NCBI GenBank assembly: GCA_019426215.1
Contig: CM033396.1
Span: 36,384,503 to 36,448,502 of the forward strand
From: Buddleja alternifolia
Lineage: Eukaryota > Streptophyta > Magnoliopsida > Lamiales > Scrophulariaceae
Length of the DNA: 64,000 nt
Direction of reading: 5' to 3'
The position numbers and the translations under genes are program-made. Positions 1 to 10,829 of this stretch are shown here, piece after piece. Numbering within the stretch: the first letter of the stretch is position 1; every line of letters starts with the position of its first letter. The notes beneath the pieces were generated by a model, which worked only from the letters and a program-made list of their open reading frames with translations, was not told the origin of the DNA and did not search any database.

Positions 1-315
1 GTAGGAAATTTATATGCAAGTAAACTAATGTTTGAAATTCATCCAAGAATTGCATATAACCTAGCTGGCCAAGATTTCAGCCGAGTCTTAACCCTTCATC
101 AAGATTTCAAGAGAACAGATTTGATGAAAGAAAGGAATAGACCATATTCTATTACATATAGAATTGCTTATGCACTTTCCAATACACATCATTCCGATTT
201 GTTTATACGGAAAGAGTACATAGAAATTTCAAGAATTTTCAAGGAATTTGCTAAGGTAATGGCACCCGATCCAATTCAATTACCAAGGATTGGTGGTGTG
301 GATATCTTAATCTGA
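1..315 (+). CDS. Viral movement protein, C-terminal part (cut by window edge)
   Basis: An open frame runs from base 1 to the stop at 313-315. It matches residues of the full 260-aa movement protein at 58971-59753. The family (30K superfamily) makes tubules or modifies plasmodesmata for cell-to-cell movement. Visible hallmarks are VGNLYASKLMF at the very start and ITYRIAYALSNTHHSDLF further on, a conserved stretch in caulimovirid movement proteins. The N-terminal half lies outside the window. No stop or frameshift is seen in the part present. Confidence 0.8.
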   Translation, partial: VGNLYASKLMFEIHPRIAYNLAGQDFSRVLTLHQDFKRTDLMKERNRPYSITYRIAYALSNTHHSDLFIRKEYIEISRIFKEFAKVMAPDPIQLPRIGGVDILI

Positions 316-339
316 GACCATCTAGTTCTAGATCGCTCA

Positions 340-750
340 ATGAGTTCCAGAACAGATCTTAATTGCAGGATGTCCTTTTCTGAAGAAAGGATTAGGAGTT
401 TAAAAGGAAAAGAATTAATAGAAAATCCAACTCCTCAAGCTATTCGGGTAGATAATGTGAAAATTAAATGCCCGGAAGGATGGAAAGATGTGCAAGTTAT
501 ATTTGATATTACAGAGAAAGATAATTACTTTCCTTGTGATGATCTATACCACTTGCAGCAATCTACGGTCAACAAATACGAAGGTATGCTAGAAATAGCG
601 GGCTATGAAGTATTTGTTACAGGAATCGCGGGACAAAGCCCAAGAATGGTTATTCTGGGATTAAGTTTCCTTGAAGAACATAAATCTTGGGGAAGAAAAG
701 GGAAAGGTATGGAATTTAGCTTGGATGGACATATTATTCAAGTTGAATAA
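340..750 (+). CDS. 136-aa viral ORF, retropepsin-like fold without catalytic triad (left copy)
   Basis: Intact ORF between the movement protein and the protease; its stop abuts the next ATG. The C-terminal part, around VILGLSFLEEHKSWG followed by a short strand and GHIIQVE, resembles the closing segment of retroviral-type aspartic proteases. The position where D-T/S-G would be expected reads FDITEKDNYF, so the catalytic triad is absent. It differs from the right copy (59778-60188) at two residues, Ser/Ile and Pro/Leu. The fold assignment is inference from pattern. It may instead be an unrelated genus-specific protein. Confidence 0.6.
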   Translation: MSSRTDLNCRMSFSEERIRSLKGKELIENPTPQAIRVDNVKIKCPEGWKDVQVIFDITEKDNYFPCDDLYHLQQSTVNKYEGMLEIAGYEVFVTGIAGQSPRMVILGLSFLEEHKSWGRKGKGMEFSLDGHIIQVE

Positions 751-957
751 ATGACTAGCCCTTTTTCTATATACATATCTATTGGTATGTTATATGAACA
801 ATATAAGTCAGAATATTTTGCAGCTTATATTGATTCTGGATCTGGGATTTGTACATCAAAACTCGGGGTCTTCCCTACCAATACTATGGAAGCTCTACCT
901 ATTATTGCAGGAAGAGATTTCTCTCAGAAAATTCTCATTCTCAATAAGGGAATCTGA
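751..957 (+). pseudogene. Viral aspartic protease fragment (left copy)
   Basis: This is the N-terminal part of the pol gene. The frame contains YIDSGSGICTS, the D-S-G active-site loop of a caulimovirid retropepsin, which would release the RT from its polyprotein. It stops at 955-957, and a second in-frame stop follows within about 40 bases. The frame is then lost before the ADILLGNNF segment that normally ends the protease and leads into RT. The right copy carries the same stops, so the damage predates the duplication. Confidence 0.75.
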
Positions 958-1011
958 GAGGCGCATATCATGATTGGAGGAGCATTGGGTACACCTTGAT
1001 TCAAGGTAAAA

Positions 1012-1962
1012 ATGCCCCTATATATTTTCATGATACTGGCAGATATTTTGCTAGGTAATAATTTTATCCAAACCTTTGCAAAATATGTGCAAGATAACAA
1101 TAAAAAAAATTTATGTTTTACTACCAATTGTGGTAATGAAATACAAGTTTTGCGACGAGCCAACGCTTTTAATAGAATAATGCCTATTAATTTTCGCAGC
1201 AAACGTGGTGATTTTAATCCTGATTCCAAATTAACCCATCCTAAAATGAAGGATAAAAGGAGATTTGGAAAAGCTCTTTTGTCTTTTAGACTACATGGTC
1301 TAATTGAAAGTCCGGACGAAAACTGTTATGAGAGTTCAAGAGAAGAGATACAACTTATTAAGAATGAATTACAGAACAAGTCCATGGATAACATTGATGA
1401 AGAAAGTTTACTTTCTCTTGAGAATGTTAAGCGACTAATTCAAAGGAACTTTAACAAGAATCCTTTGGCTTGGTGGGATAAAAACAAGATCGAAGCTACT
1501 CTGAAAGTAAAAGAACAATGCAAGTATGAGTATGTTCGATACAAGCTAATCCAGATGAATATGATGGATAAGAAGGATATGCAAACAATCATAAAAGAGC
1601 ATATCGATCTTAAACTCATAGAACCTGGAGTCTCTGCTTATAGTAGCCCTGGTTTTCTGGTAAGAAACCATGGTGAGGTAAAAAGAGGAAAGGCAAGATT
1701 AGTAATCAATTATCAAGGTATCAATAAGATACTAGAATTTGATGGTTACTATATCCCAAGTAGAGAACACTTAATCGAATGCATTAAAGATGTCAAAGTG
1801 TTTTCAAAGTTTGATTGTAAATCTGGTTTCTATCAGATTAAGATGGAGAAGGAGTCTAGAAAATATACGGCATTTTCTACTCCACAAGGTCAATATATCT
1901 GGAACGTACTTCCAATGGGATTACCTAACGCACCCCCAGATATATCAAAGAAAGATGGATAA
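1012..1962 (+). pseudogene. Viral reverse transcriptase, N-terminal part (left copy, frameshifted)
   Basis: 316-aa open frame beginning in the last part of the protease (ADILLGNNFIQTF) and continuing into RT. Motifs in order are KARLVINYQGINK, FSKFDCKSGFYQIKM (motif A aspartate) and YTAFSTPQGQY followed by LPMGLPNAP (motif B). The frame breaks in a run of five C at 1933-1937, just before the catalytic YIDD box, and terminates at 1962. In this copy a C-run near 1014 has four C, which joins MPLYIF to the RT frame. The right copy has five C, so its ORF starts later. Confidence 0.85.
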
Positions 1963-2824
1963 TCTATTTAAAGATTATTTCGAGTTTATGTTTGTCTATA
2001 TTGACGACGTATTAATTGCATCTAGAAATATGAAAGATCATATTAAACATCTTGAAATATTTTCTAACGCATGTTTTCAGGAAGGATTAGTGCTTTCAGA
2101 AAAGAAAGCAATAATTGGAGTTAATAAGATTGAGTTTCTTGGTATTCTTATTGACGAAACAAGTATTGAACTCCAGGAACATATTGTGAAAAAAATAAGA
2201 AATTTTCCTAATGTTTTAAAGGATAAAAAACAGCTTCAAAGTTTTTTAGAAGTTGTTAACTTTGCTGGTATTTTTATTAAGGATCTAGCAAAATACAGAA
2301 AAGATTTCCGACCTCTCTTAAAAGAGACGGAAAGCTCGAAATGGAAGTGGGAAGAAATTCACACTCAAAGGATTCGTGAGTTGAAACAAGTTTGCAATAA
2401 CTTGCCTAAACTCGCAATACCACAAGACAAAGATGACTTGGTAGTCTACACAGATGCCAATGATTATAGATGGGCAGCAGTGCTCATGAAACGTACAACT
2501 ACAGGGGAAGAACCTTGTAGATATGCAGGAGGATTGTTCAGTGAACAACAAGCCAGTCTTTGGCATATTAACAAGAAAGAATTTTTTGCTGTATGGAAGG
2601 TTTCTAAAAAGTGGCCATTATTTTTACTAGCTAAAGAATTTACTTTAAAAGTTGATAATACGAATGTCAAAGCCTTTTTGAAAAATAAACTTGAATCAAA
2701 AATAGAAAAGGCATGTATTCTCAGATGGCAAGCTGAATGTCAATATTATTGTTTTGACATCATTATTGTGAAATCTCATGAGAATGTTCTTGCAGATTTC
2801 CTAACAAGAGATGGAAGCATCTGA
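1938..2824 (+). pseudogene. Viral reverse transcriptase C-terminal part and RNase H (left copy)
   Basis: This continues the polymerase in the +1-shifted frame after the C-run at 1933-1937. The RT catalytic box VYIDDVL sits at about 1994-2014, followed by IEFLGILID (thumb-proximal motif). The RNase H domain shows VVYTDAND (first Asp, about 2453), KKEFFAVWK (Glu), LKVDNTNV (Asp) and VLADFLTR (last Asp). It ends at 2824 and overlaps the next ORF by 14 bases. All catalytic residues are present, but they lie in a different frame from motifs A and B. Confidence 0.88.
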
Positions 2825-4130
2825 AGCTAATTCCATCATCAAGAGATACAGGCATTTCAGGGAAAACCTTGAGGAGCTTGAAAAAAGGTTTGGACAGTTA
2901 TCAGCTAACACTGAAGTAGCTGGCCATGTACAAAGAGCTGACCTGGGCATTGCCCAGGAAACCCTTAATGGGACGACGTATGCCATGACTATGTTATGGA
3001 CTACACTACAAGAACCAATTCGAAAGGCATCACCTTCAGTGATTACTCACAAATTAAGAGAGCAGGACTCTACACCTGCGTTTAGAGAACGGGGCTCTAT
3101 ACCCGGAGCAGTGGATTCAAGTACCACTTGCACAAGTCCATTCTCAGATTCTGAGGAAACGGATAAGGTTGAACGAAAGGAAGCGCAAGCTCCTACTAGT
3201 TCAAGTCAACCCACCACCTCTGGGGTTAAAGAGGGAGAGATTAATCTTAGGTCACAGACAGGCACTTCTAAGATTAATACTAACCCAATTAATTTACATT
3301 GGCAGGGTTATCAGCATTCTTGGGATAAATTAATCTCAAGACATGGAATAAATCCTAATAGGACCGTGGTAGAAATATCAGGGAAATACCCTAGGGTTTG
3401 GATGAAGGAAGGATCAAATCCAGAAGAGGTCCGAGAATGGTATGATTTTGGGGCAATTGCTTCAATACATACTATGTCACCAAGTTTTTCGGAAATATCA
3501 AAACTTCCGGATTGGATCACAGGAGCCGTGTACGATTCATGGCAAAACAACCCTCACCTCAAAAGAGGCAATATCTTGGAGTTGAAATTCATTTCAGCAG
3601 CCCCAGAAATTACAGGAAAGGGGTCTCACCCAGCGTTTCATTTTATGAAATTACAGAGACCAGACATGACGGCCTATAACAGAATTCAGGTCGCAATAGG
3701 AGAAGCTCCGTTGGTTAGTACTATCAACGAAGACGATATTTCCACCAGAAGAGCATGGGAAATGTGGGTCTGTCTTACAGAGATGGACAAAGTCAAGTAT
3801 CCATTCAAGATCTTCACAAATTCAGTGAATGGGTCATTCCTGTCAAATTCCATGACAGGGAAAAGTACAGATTTCGCAGAAAAAATCTTTGAACAAAAAA
3901 AGACCATAATCTGGGAAAACAAGTTACCAGCAACTGAATCTACAAGGAAGAAGGCCTGCAACATGATGCATGTTGATCTTTGGCACAACCGGAAATGTTC
4001 AAGTTGTGAGTTCCAAGAAAAACCCTTATTTGGAACAAAAATACGAGTTACCAAGGCTAAACCCGAATCCGATAAGGATAAAGGGAAGAGAAAGACATTT
4101 TACCCAAAAGGTTTTCACAAACCACGGTAA
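2811..4130 (+). CDS. 439-aa viral ORF in TAV/inclusion-body protein position (left copy)
   Basis: Intact ORF overlapping the end of RNase H by 14 bases. Last place in the gene order, directly upstream of the promoter region, is where caulimo-, soymo-, cavemo- and solendoviruses encode the translational transactivator/viroplasm protein, which allows reinitiation on polycistronic RNA. The N-terminal third is Ser/Thr/Glu-rich and looks disordered. The centre is Trp/aromatic-rich (about residues 160-370). The C-terminus has a Cys/His cluster, CNMMHVDLWHNRKCSSC, that could bind zinc, then a basic tail. It appears identical in the right copy. The TAV name comes from position and architecture only. 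Confidence 0.65.
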   Translation: MEASEANSIIKRYRHFRENLEELEKRFGQLSANTEVAGHVQRADLGIAQETLNGTTYAMTMLWTTLQEPIRKASPSVITHKLREQDSTPAFRERGSIPGAVDSSTTCTSPFSDSEETDKVERKEAQAPTSSSQPTTSGVKEGEINLRSQTGTSKINTNPINLHWQGYQHSWDKLISRHGINPNRTVVEISGKYPRVWMKEGSNPEEVREWYDFGAIASIHTMSPSFSEISKLPDWITGAVYDSWQNNPHLKRGNILELKFISAAPEITGKGSHPAFHFMKLQRPDMTAYNRIQVAIGEAPLVSTINEDDISTRRAWEMWVCLTEMDKVKYPFKIFTNSVNGSFLSNSMTGKSTDFAEKIFEQKKTIIWENKLPATESTRKKACNMMHVDLWHNRKCSSCEFQEKPLFGTKIRVTKAKPESDKDKGKRKTFYPKGFHKPR

Positions 4131-4585
4131 AATCATGTAAGCGACAAAGGCGGCCCTGATAATCAGGCGCACTAACCAAAAGTCAGTCATGTGACTGATT
4201 AACGAAAACAGCTGGAAAATAAACAGCTGTAAAAAGACAAGGCGGGGCAGATAAAGTGGCAAACACTGGGGCCCACGCGCATTGTTAAAGATTAAAGAGG
4301 TTTTGGAACCCGACTTTGAAATCCGAAACCAATGTCTATAAGAAGAGAAGATGGAAGCAGATGGAGATCATCAGAAATTTCCTCCAACTCTGTCATAAAA
4401 TAATTATTCATAGAAAAATTGTAATCTTTCTTCTTCATAGTTTTAATAACACGAGTGTATGGGGAATCTCCCCAATAGTAGTCCTCCTATGAGAAGCTAA
4501 GAGTTTTCTCCACCAATAGCGGAGTAGAGTAGTATTATGTAATTTCAATTTATATTTCATCAATAAAAACAAAGGCTTTGGCCAC
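4131..4585 (+). promoter_or_regulatory. Viral intergenic region with promoter and poly(A) signal (left copy)
   Basis: Non-coding stretch after the last ORF. Visible elements are a near-palindrome AGTCAGTCATGTGACTGATT at 4181-4200 containing TGAC cores, two AACAGCTG repeats shortly after, a TATA-like TCTATAAG at 4335-4342, and AATAAA at 4562-4567. Order and spacing (promoter, then poly(A) signal about 225 bases downstream) fit a caulimovirid pregenomic RNA promoter followed by the terminally redundant 3' end. It differs from the right copy by two substitutions. Activity is inferred. Confidence 0.6.
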
Positions 4586-4828
4586 TTGTTGTCCAAAATA
4601 TCAATTATATTTATAGATCTATATATCTTTTACACCCTCGGGCAGGAAACGAAGGGGGTTGTGCTATGTATCGCTGAAGGAACCAAGAACTTCGAACCAC
4701 CAGCTGCGATAGTGTGGTTGGAAGAAGTCCATAAAACCGAGGACTTGGAATACCCGACGATAAAGTGGTCAAAAGAAAGTATATATTTATGTAAGGTTAA
4801 TTTCATTTCGGAAGCATGTTGGACCTAA
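4586..4828 (+). CDS. 80-aa hypothetical ORF downstream of the left viral copy
   Basis: Small ORF starting just after the AATAAA of the viral 3' region. I do not recognise the product. It may be part of the viral leader, which in this family carries short ORFs between the poly(A) signal and the primer-binding site, or host DNA. No tRNA-Met primer-binding site follows it, so if viral, the integrated copy ends within the leader. The corresponding DNA of the right copy lies outside the window. Confidence 0.25.
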   Translation: MLSKISIIFIDLYIFYTLGQETKGVVLCIAEGTKNFEPPAAIVWLEEVHKTEDLEYPTIKWSKESIYLCKVNFISEACWT

Positions 4829-5073
4829 TCAATTGGAAAACTCCTTTTGCTAAATTTTCAGAAAATGGGATTATTTTAGGCTATAAAAGTATTTAGAGGC
4901 TGATTTGAAAAAGGTTGAAAACATGAGATTAGTTTGAATTAAAGAAAAGATAAGGAAGGACCATAGTGACACATTTTAAAGGGACTAATGTGCCATTTTT
5001 ATTTAATGGAGGACCAAAGTGAGACAAACTACAAAGCAGAGGGACCATAGGAGTCATTTTCTCTATATATGCT
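4829..5073. repeat. Right half of a foldback (long-TIR) element, with target duplication
   Basis: The stretch carries spaced GGACCA/GGGACC units (4956-5047) and ends GAGTCATTTTCTC at 5063. Its reverse complement begins GAGAAAATGACTCCTATGGTCCC, which resembles the start of the half element at 56832 (GAGATAATAGCATCTATAGTCCC). Directly outside is TATATATGCT (5064-5073), the same 10 bases found directly outside the other half at 56822-56831. The halves thus look like the two ends of one element into which the virus inserted. Confidence 0.6.
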
Positions 5074-5108
5074 AGCTTATTATTGATAGTAGCATATTTT
5101 TTGAACAG

Positions 5109-5682
5109 TGCCGCACGGTATTTGGCATCAAAATGAAGGTTTTCTCAAGCACTAGACCTAGCTACAGATCCCGACCTCATGTTTGAGTTAGCCATGCAGA
5201 TACCAAATCTAGTTTGGGCAGAGGTAAAAACAATTTACTTGTTTGTTTGGGGGTGCATGCATAAATATGGTTGTCACAAGTGCGATTCTCTATTCTTCTC
5301 TACAGTTTGCGGTAAAAAAATTACCAACTCCATTAATGTGGGAGCATTTAGGTAACTTAGCTATAACTCATGGAGAGGTATTCGCTTGATCATTATGTGG
5401 GCTGAAAATGCAATAGAATTTGATTCTTCAAACTGTAGGCTGATGTTCAAATTTATTAGATTTATGTTTCTACTTTTTTATTCCAGTTAGAGATGGGAAA
5501 TAAGTCTCTGCAGCAAGCAGAGGACTTGATTGATTCATTGCTACCAGGCGACGCTGAAGGGCAAGATGAGAGCCAAGAGGCTGTTGTAGTGGATGCTTAT
5601 TCGATGGATGGAGCTGTGCTCGATAATGGCATCGAGGCTGATGAAACAGTACTCGCGCAATGCCCTCAACTGTGCTCCTAAT
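5109..5682 (+). pseudogene. Coatomer subunit beta' (beta'-COP) pseudogene, C-terminal exons
   Basis: Three exon-like blocks with splice signals resemble the C-terminal part of plant beta'-COP, the WD40/alpha-solenoid subunit of the COPI coat that acts on Golgi-ER vesicles. Block 1 (about 5109-5223, donor GT at 5224) reads ALDLATDPDLMFELAMQI after an in-frame TGA. Block 2 (5306-5377, preceded by CTACAG) reads LMWEHLGNLAITHGE. Block 3 (5487-5682, preceded by TTCCAG) contains EAVVVDAYSMDGAVLDNG, close to the acidic tail of plant beta'-COP. Much of the solenoid between blocks is missing. Introns are retained, so it is not a processed copy. A second, more N-terminal fragment lies at 20125-20955. 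Confidence 0.6.
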
Positions 5683-5689
5683 GTTTGTT

Positions 5690-7317
5690 TCTATAGAGGT
5701 GTTAAACGTTGCCAGAGAATTAGCTTGTGACATATATTGCTTTTACATGTCTGAGTTAAGGGGGTAATATTAGCCCATTCGGATTGTATTGATACGACAA
5801 AGCTGCATGATCTAGAATGCTCTATGGATCCTTACTTGGCCCATTTGGATAGTGTTGATATAAACAGCCCGATGATCGGGAATACTTCGTTTGGAAACTT
5901 AAGATTTTTTTTGAGTGAATCGGTTAGATAAAACAAACTATGAATATTAAATAAAAATAATTTAAAACCATCTAGCAACCATTACAATCAGATTATTATA
6001 ATCAGCTAAGAACTTATATGAAAAGTAGAGGAACCCCTGTATATTGTCGGTGAGAGTAGAATCCAAAATTTCTAGTATCTTAGGGGCCTTAATTTCACCG
6101 AAGAACTAGAATTTATCAGCAAATCTTGAATTTCAATGAGTAAAAGTAAATTAAAAAAGAATTCTTAGATGAAGCATCACAATATGCTACCATCCTAATA
6201 GAAAGAAAAAAAACATATTTTTCCTAAAGATTCCGTAACAACAAACACCTCGCTAGTATTTTTTTCGTGCAAAACACAATCGTTATTATCATAAGATGGT
6301 CGAAAGCGAAGATATCAGCAATATTTGGACGTTCGAGAAGGATTCTATGTAATTGATAACTGAAATATTAATAAACGCAACTTGCAAATTAAGCTTCAAA
6401 CAAGTTAATTATGTTTGTGACATATCCATTAACGCTCATTTTGAGCTTTTTTTTTTTTTTTTTTTTTACGGTCAAACTAAAACTCCCTCCAAATTATTTA
6501 CTCAAATCCAAATCCTTTCGCCCAAACGCAACATAAACCCAAAAAAATTCTATCGTGCCAAGAATACTAAAAAGGGCAAACTAAAATATTAAACCCATTG
6601 GCAGACTCGACTAGAACAAATAATTGATGCTCCAAATTACCATGACTCTGAAATCTAAGGGGAAAAAGTAAAATTAGAGACACCCAATGGAACCCCACGT
6701 TCTTCTACCAAACAAAATTTTACTACAAAAAGAGAACTAGGATACTGACTTTAGAACAAAAACCCAAACATTTGATATGAAACTACTCCTACTACAAGGA
6801 CGCAGATTTGCTCATCATCCTTACCTTACACCTTATTAACACGATTATCATCATCATCAGCTCATAGAAAAACATCAGCTCACTACCCATAAGCTAACTT
6901 AAACTTCGACATTGGACACAAAAGCAGAGAAACAGAGAGATTATTATGCTGCTCAAGCATGAACCCTTCAGAAGATCTTAAATAGCAGGCCACCATGAGT
7001 GGCGAAGAAGGGAGCCCGCGAGGGATTCGACAGCATTAGCTGATAAAGGAGGTGAGTGAGGACCAGACGTAATCCTTTTTAGCGGGTCTCGATGGTGTCC
7101 CAATAACACAGCGACCTTGTGTGGTTGACACCAAACTCCCACCCCTAGTGGCCCCCCGCGGTCCCGTCTCCCGCAGGCACGTGATCCAGAGGAGGCCCAG
7201 CACCTCAGAGAGAATTCAAAAGTAAAGACCCATGTACTGTCTAAAAATGACAAGGTACAAAACACGTTGATGTATGAATGTGGGACTGGTTACCTCATGT
7301 CTTCTTTGCACTTGTCC
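5690..7317. other. Gene-free stretch
   Basis: Mostly AT-rich sequence with a poly(T) run near 6450. A GC-richer block at about 6990-7210 lies just before the assembly gap. I see no ORF, repeat pair or RNA gene that I can support. Confidence 0.5.
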
Positions 7318-7376
7318 NNNNNNNNNNNNNNNNNNNNNNNNNNNNNNNNNNNNNNNNNNNNNNNNNNNNNNNNNNN
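7318..7376. other. Assembly gap (59 N)
   Basis: Fifty-nine consecutive undetermined bases. Open frames that cross it are artefacts. Confidence 0.99.
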
Positions 7377-7932
7377 TAGAAATAAAAGGCCCAAGAGAAA
7401 TATTAAGCAACTAGGCTGGATGAAGGGTTTGATCCAAAATAGAATTAGGGTTTTCATATGAAATTGTAACCAATGATTTTGGCTGCGTTGTGTACGTGTA
7501 CAGCAGGTCCCAAATATCTGACAAAGTATGTATTTAAATTGTGAGTGATGTGAAAACGGACATCAGAAAACTGAACCAATTCTTATCTTCTTCCTTTTTA
7601 TCCGTTGGAGTTTTATCCCTTGTCTCGAATCAAGGAAATTATCAACCATTGTTTCATTCACACTAAATTGAACTGAATGAAAATTATTTTATTCACGAGA
7701 AACTGGTAATGGAAAACTGGATAAAGAGAACAAACAGACGTTCTTGAGCGGTAGGCGACTCCCACGAGATGAGACGATGGTAATCGAACACATGAAATTT
7801 CTTAATTTTCTCTGTCACTTTAGGTTGGATTTTGAAATGAAGAGGCAAATATGTCAATTCTCCTCTTTTGCTCTGGCATTAGGAGAATTGCTCTAGAATT
7901 TCATTAGCCTATTATATTCTATGTCTATATCT

Positions 7933-8125
7933 ATCTATCTATACTACTACAAAAGTATGGATCCTAAAAGTGTTCTTCCAATTGTGATAAGACCCAATAG
8001 TCCTTCATTTCATAATATATTAATTAATATTAATTAATATATTCTATAAAAGTACGGACCCTAAAGATTTTCTTCCAATTGTGATAAGACCAAATAGTCC
8101 CATTTTATAATATGTTAATATTAAT
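7933..8125 (+). repeat. Short direct duplication resembling a Helitron 5' end
   Basis: The segment starting ATACTACTACAAAAGTATGG is repeated about 100 bases later (from about 8041) in diverged form, both containing TTCTTCCAATTGTGATAAGAC. Related sequence occurs at about 41689-41750 and 41818. The TCTATAC/ATACTA start fits plant Helitron 5' ends. A weak hairpin at 9089-9105 (TGCATG...CATGCA) could be a decayed 3' end, but no CTRR terminus follows. The rest of 7377-9769 is AT-rich with no supported gene. Confidence 0.3.
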
Positions 8126-9579
8126 AACTCACTTAATTAATAGCATAGAAAGATAAAAAATGTATCGGGTGCCATTGTTAAGAAGGAATTCTAATTAAAA
8201 GGTTGCAACAATTGTTGGAAGATGGAAATCCCAATAGGCTGCAATTAAGAATAATTTAAATAGCTCATTTAAACTATAGTTGATGTTCCATTGTCACTTC
8301 CATACAATATAATCCTGTCATCTTTCAAGTACAGTTTTCCAGAGAAGTATTTAAAAGTCCAGCATTTTTCTCATCCAAATACCAATATCTATGACCACTT
8401 TGTTTGATTTCACAAAGATTGCTCTCGAAAAACTATTTTTCTTTTGCATCTCCTCCCATGGACTCCTACTCATTACAACCCCCCGGATATGATTTTGCAC
8501 GAAATACACCATTAGGCATACACATCAATTAGAAAGACGAGTTCGGAAAAACTCATAGTGCTCTAATGATTGTTGAGCACAATATGAACGAACATAGGAA
8601 CAAATATTCTGTGATAAATTTGTTAGAGGTTAATTCAATTTCTTGTTATCCATATTTCATGCTTCGTTACCTTCTCATTGAACCTTTGACTAAGACAATT
8701 AGAAAAATTGGAGCCATTCTATTAATTACTGTTTCATGAGGAACATTCTTCCAATCAATGAGGTCATTTTGGATTTGGTCTCTTATTTTGAACTGGAGAC
8801 GTACAGTCAGTGGGTTGATATAAATCAGAATGTTGTGACTAAGAAGGAGAAATAATGTAACTTACTCGACTGATTCATGTGGACATTAAGCCTAATTTTA
8901 TGAAGTTTAGGTCGAGTGTCAGTGGAGACTTATACATGAATAAATTTGATATTAGTTCCTTCAAGAGTATATATACTGTAGATTTGTCATTTTTCTTGGT
9001 TTCTTCATGCCTTTATCTTTTCTTTCATTTTGAATGATAATTTTTATCAATTTTGTCAAGTTGGTTGAGCACTTTTTTCTATGGTACTTGCATGCGTAAC
9101 ATGCACGAGTTGAGTCACCCTTTATTCTTAGGTCAAATTAATAATAAGCTGAATCTACATTAAAAAAAAAAAGTAATTTTACTTTTATATACTCCATAAC
9201 TTATGGATTGTTTAAATAGATAATTATGTAAGTATGTGGTAATTGGTAAGGCAAAAAATAAGAATATAGGTGTTTTTGCAGTTGTTTGGGTACAAGGGTA
9301 TTATTATTTTTCTTTTCTTAGTGATATCATGTAGTTTTTTTATAAAAGAAGTTCCTACAAACTTTAGGTAAAATATGGTGAGAGATATTAGAAAAAAAAA
9401 TCTATTATGACTTGCTAATTTTTCATTTTTCTTTTTTGGTAATTTATCACTCACTTATTACATAGGAATTTTCATTGAGATAAAATATCAGTTAAAGGAA
9501 ATATATAATAATTGACTCATGGACTATACTATGAACCTATAGTGAGAATATACTAATTTGAAATAAGCATACATCATCA

Positions 9580-9640
9580 TAAGTTCCATTTCCCTTTCTC
9601 TTGTCACTTCAAATTTTGTCACTAATATTCCTTTTTGTTG
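9580..9640. repeat. Remnant of a CACTA-type MITE end
   Basis: The stretch TTGTCACTTCAAATTTTGTCACTAATATTCC and the terminal TTTTTGTTGTAGTG match the right end of the family seen complete at 47566-47986 and partly at 31545-31782. Only this end is recognisable. Confidence 0.4.
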
Positions 9641-9769
9641 TAGTGGATTATGACCATGTTAATTTTTCTTCATTTGAATAGAGTCATAGAAGAAAATATA
9701 ATAAGCTTAAAATTTGGGAAAGGAGGGACTTGGAGGACTCTTCTGACAAAATAAGAGGGGGTTTCCCTA

Positions 9770-9885
9770 TCATAAAAAACCCACAATGGAATACCATCGA
9801 GGGGGTACAAATCCAAATAGACAAGATGCCCATTTTATCAAATTATGAGCAGCCATATTTAAACTCTTAGGAATAAAGGTTTCAA
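9770..9885 (-). pseudogene. RNase H-like (RVT_3 type) C-terminal fragment
   Basis: On the minus strand a short open stretch ending at a stop (9770-9772) contains FIPKSLNMAAHNLIKWAS followed by FGFVPPRW. This pattern of P-x-x-x-N-x-x-A-H-x-L-x-K-W-A is typical of the end of RNase H domains in plant LINE-related proteins. Upstream minus-strand sequence to about 10232 may belong to the same domain but is frameshifted. It is a remnant lying just outside the Mutator-like element. Confidence 0.45.
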
Positions 9886-10829
9886 GTGCCCCTTAATATG
9901 ATTTCCAAATGAGTCTCTAATATCTGGTACCAGTGATTTAGATAACCAACCCCTGGTGATAAATTGGCAATGGATCGGCAACTATATATGATTATGACTT
10001 TATTCAAATTGATGCTTTGATGGCTGCCCGTATGATCTTGGAATGAGGCAATGTTTATAAAAATTTGAGCTTGTGTGCCACTTTCATCATATGCTTCAGA
10101 AATCAAACGCATCTTGAATATCTCTGTTGACTTTTTTTGGTCCTTAGTTTTACTTAATTTTGATGATGACATATTATCTATATTTGGGTTTAGTTGATGC
10201 CACCCATATGGGGACTGCCCGAATCCACTCACCTACTGACACGTGTCATGTGTCAGATTCAAATTTTTTTTTTTTAAATTGCTCCAAACCATAATGTTTA
10301 ACCATGGTTAGAATTTTATTAACTAATAAAAAAAAAATATTAACTGATGTAATAAGGAAAAAGAATATTACAAATCACTTTTACTTTTCTACCCAAAATA
10401 TTCACTCTCTCTCACTAAGGCTGACGAAGAGGTTGTTTCCGGCGATCTACCGGTGAATGTCAGCAACTCAGCCCCTTTATCAGACCACAACCTAAACACG
10501 TGCATTGTCCATTTTTTCTAGGTATTATTTCACTCTTATTAATCATTTGTTTAAACAAAAATATGTTTATCTTGACTCCAAAATGTAGATCTATAACCCA
10601 TTTGTTTAATTCAGTTTTTCTTTTTCTTTTTTAATACTACTTTATAAACGGTGAAATGGGTCTTGCCTTTGGCTCTTATAAAAACTTATTTGTGGGTATT
10701 GTAAATGTTTTTTTTTTTGTGATATATTGTAAATGAAATAGCAATATGGAGAACTTCCGTAGGCAGGGGCGAAACTTTATGTTTTTTTCTTTTGAAATTA
10801 TGACAATGGTGTTAGAATATTAATTCAAA

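Larger units (their letters stand above)
1..4640 (+). mobile_element. Endogenous pararetrovirus (Caulimoviridae), left copy, 3' part
   Basis: This integrated caulimovirid is cut by the window start inside the movement protein. Visible order is movement protein end, 136-aa ORF, protease, reverse transcriptase/RNase H, 439-aa TAV-position ORF and intergenic promoter. Positions 1-4561 match 59439-64000 with only five differences that I can see: two substitutions in the 136-aa ORF, one C-run indel near 1014, and two substitutions near 4459 and 4511. The 3' limit cannot be fixed, because the second copy runs out of the window at the point matching 4561. A polyadenylation-type AATAAA lies at 4562-4567. 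Pol is frameshifted, so this is a relic and not an intact provirus. Confidence 0.92.

Noticed and set aside
1790..1932. N-terminal extension of the second RT frame (also 61229-61371)
   Set aside because: Real RT motifs A and B are in the other frame here; the open stretch is a shadow.
4586..4828. 80-aa ORF as a known caulimovirid P7-type protein
   Set aside because: No recognisable similarity, and position relative to a primer-binding site cannot be verified.
7216..7461. Open frames crossing the N gap
   Set aside because: Undetermined bases were translated as X; no evidence of coding.
9080..9115. Helitron 3' end at the TGCATG/CATGCA hairpin
   Set aside because: No CTRR follows at the right distance, so it is only mentioned as weak.
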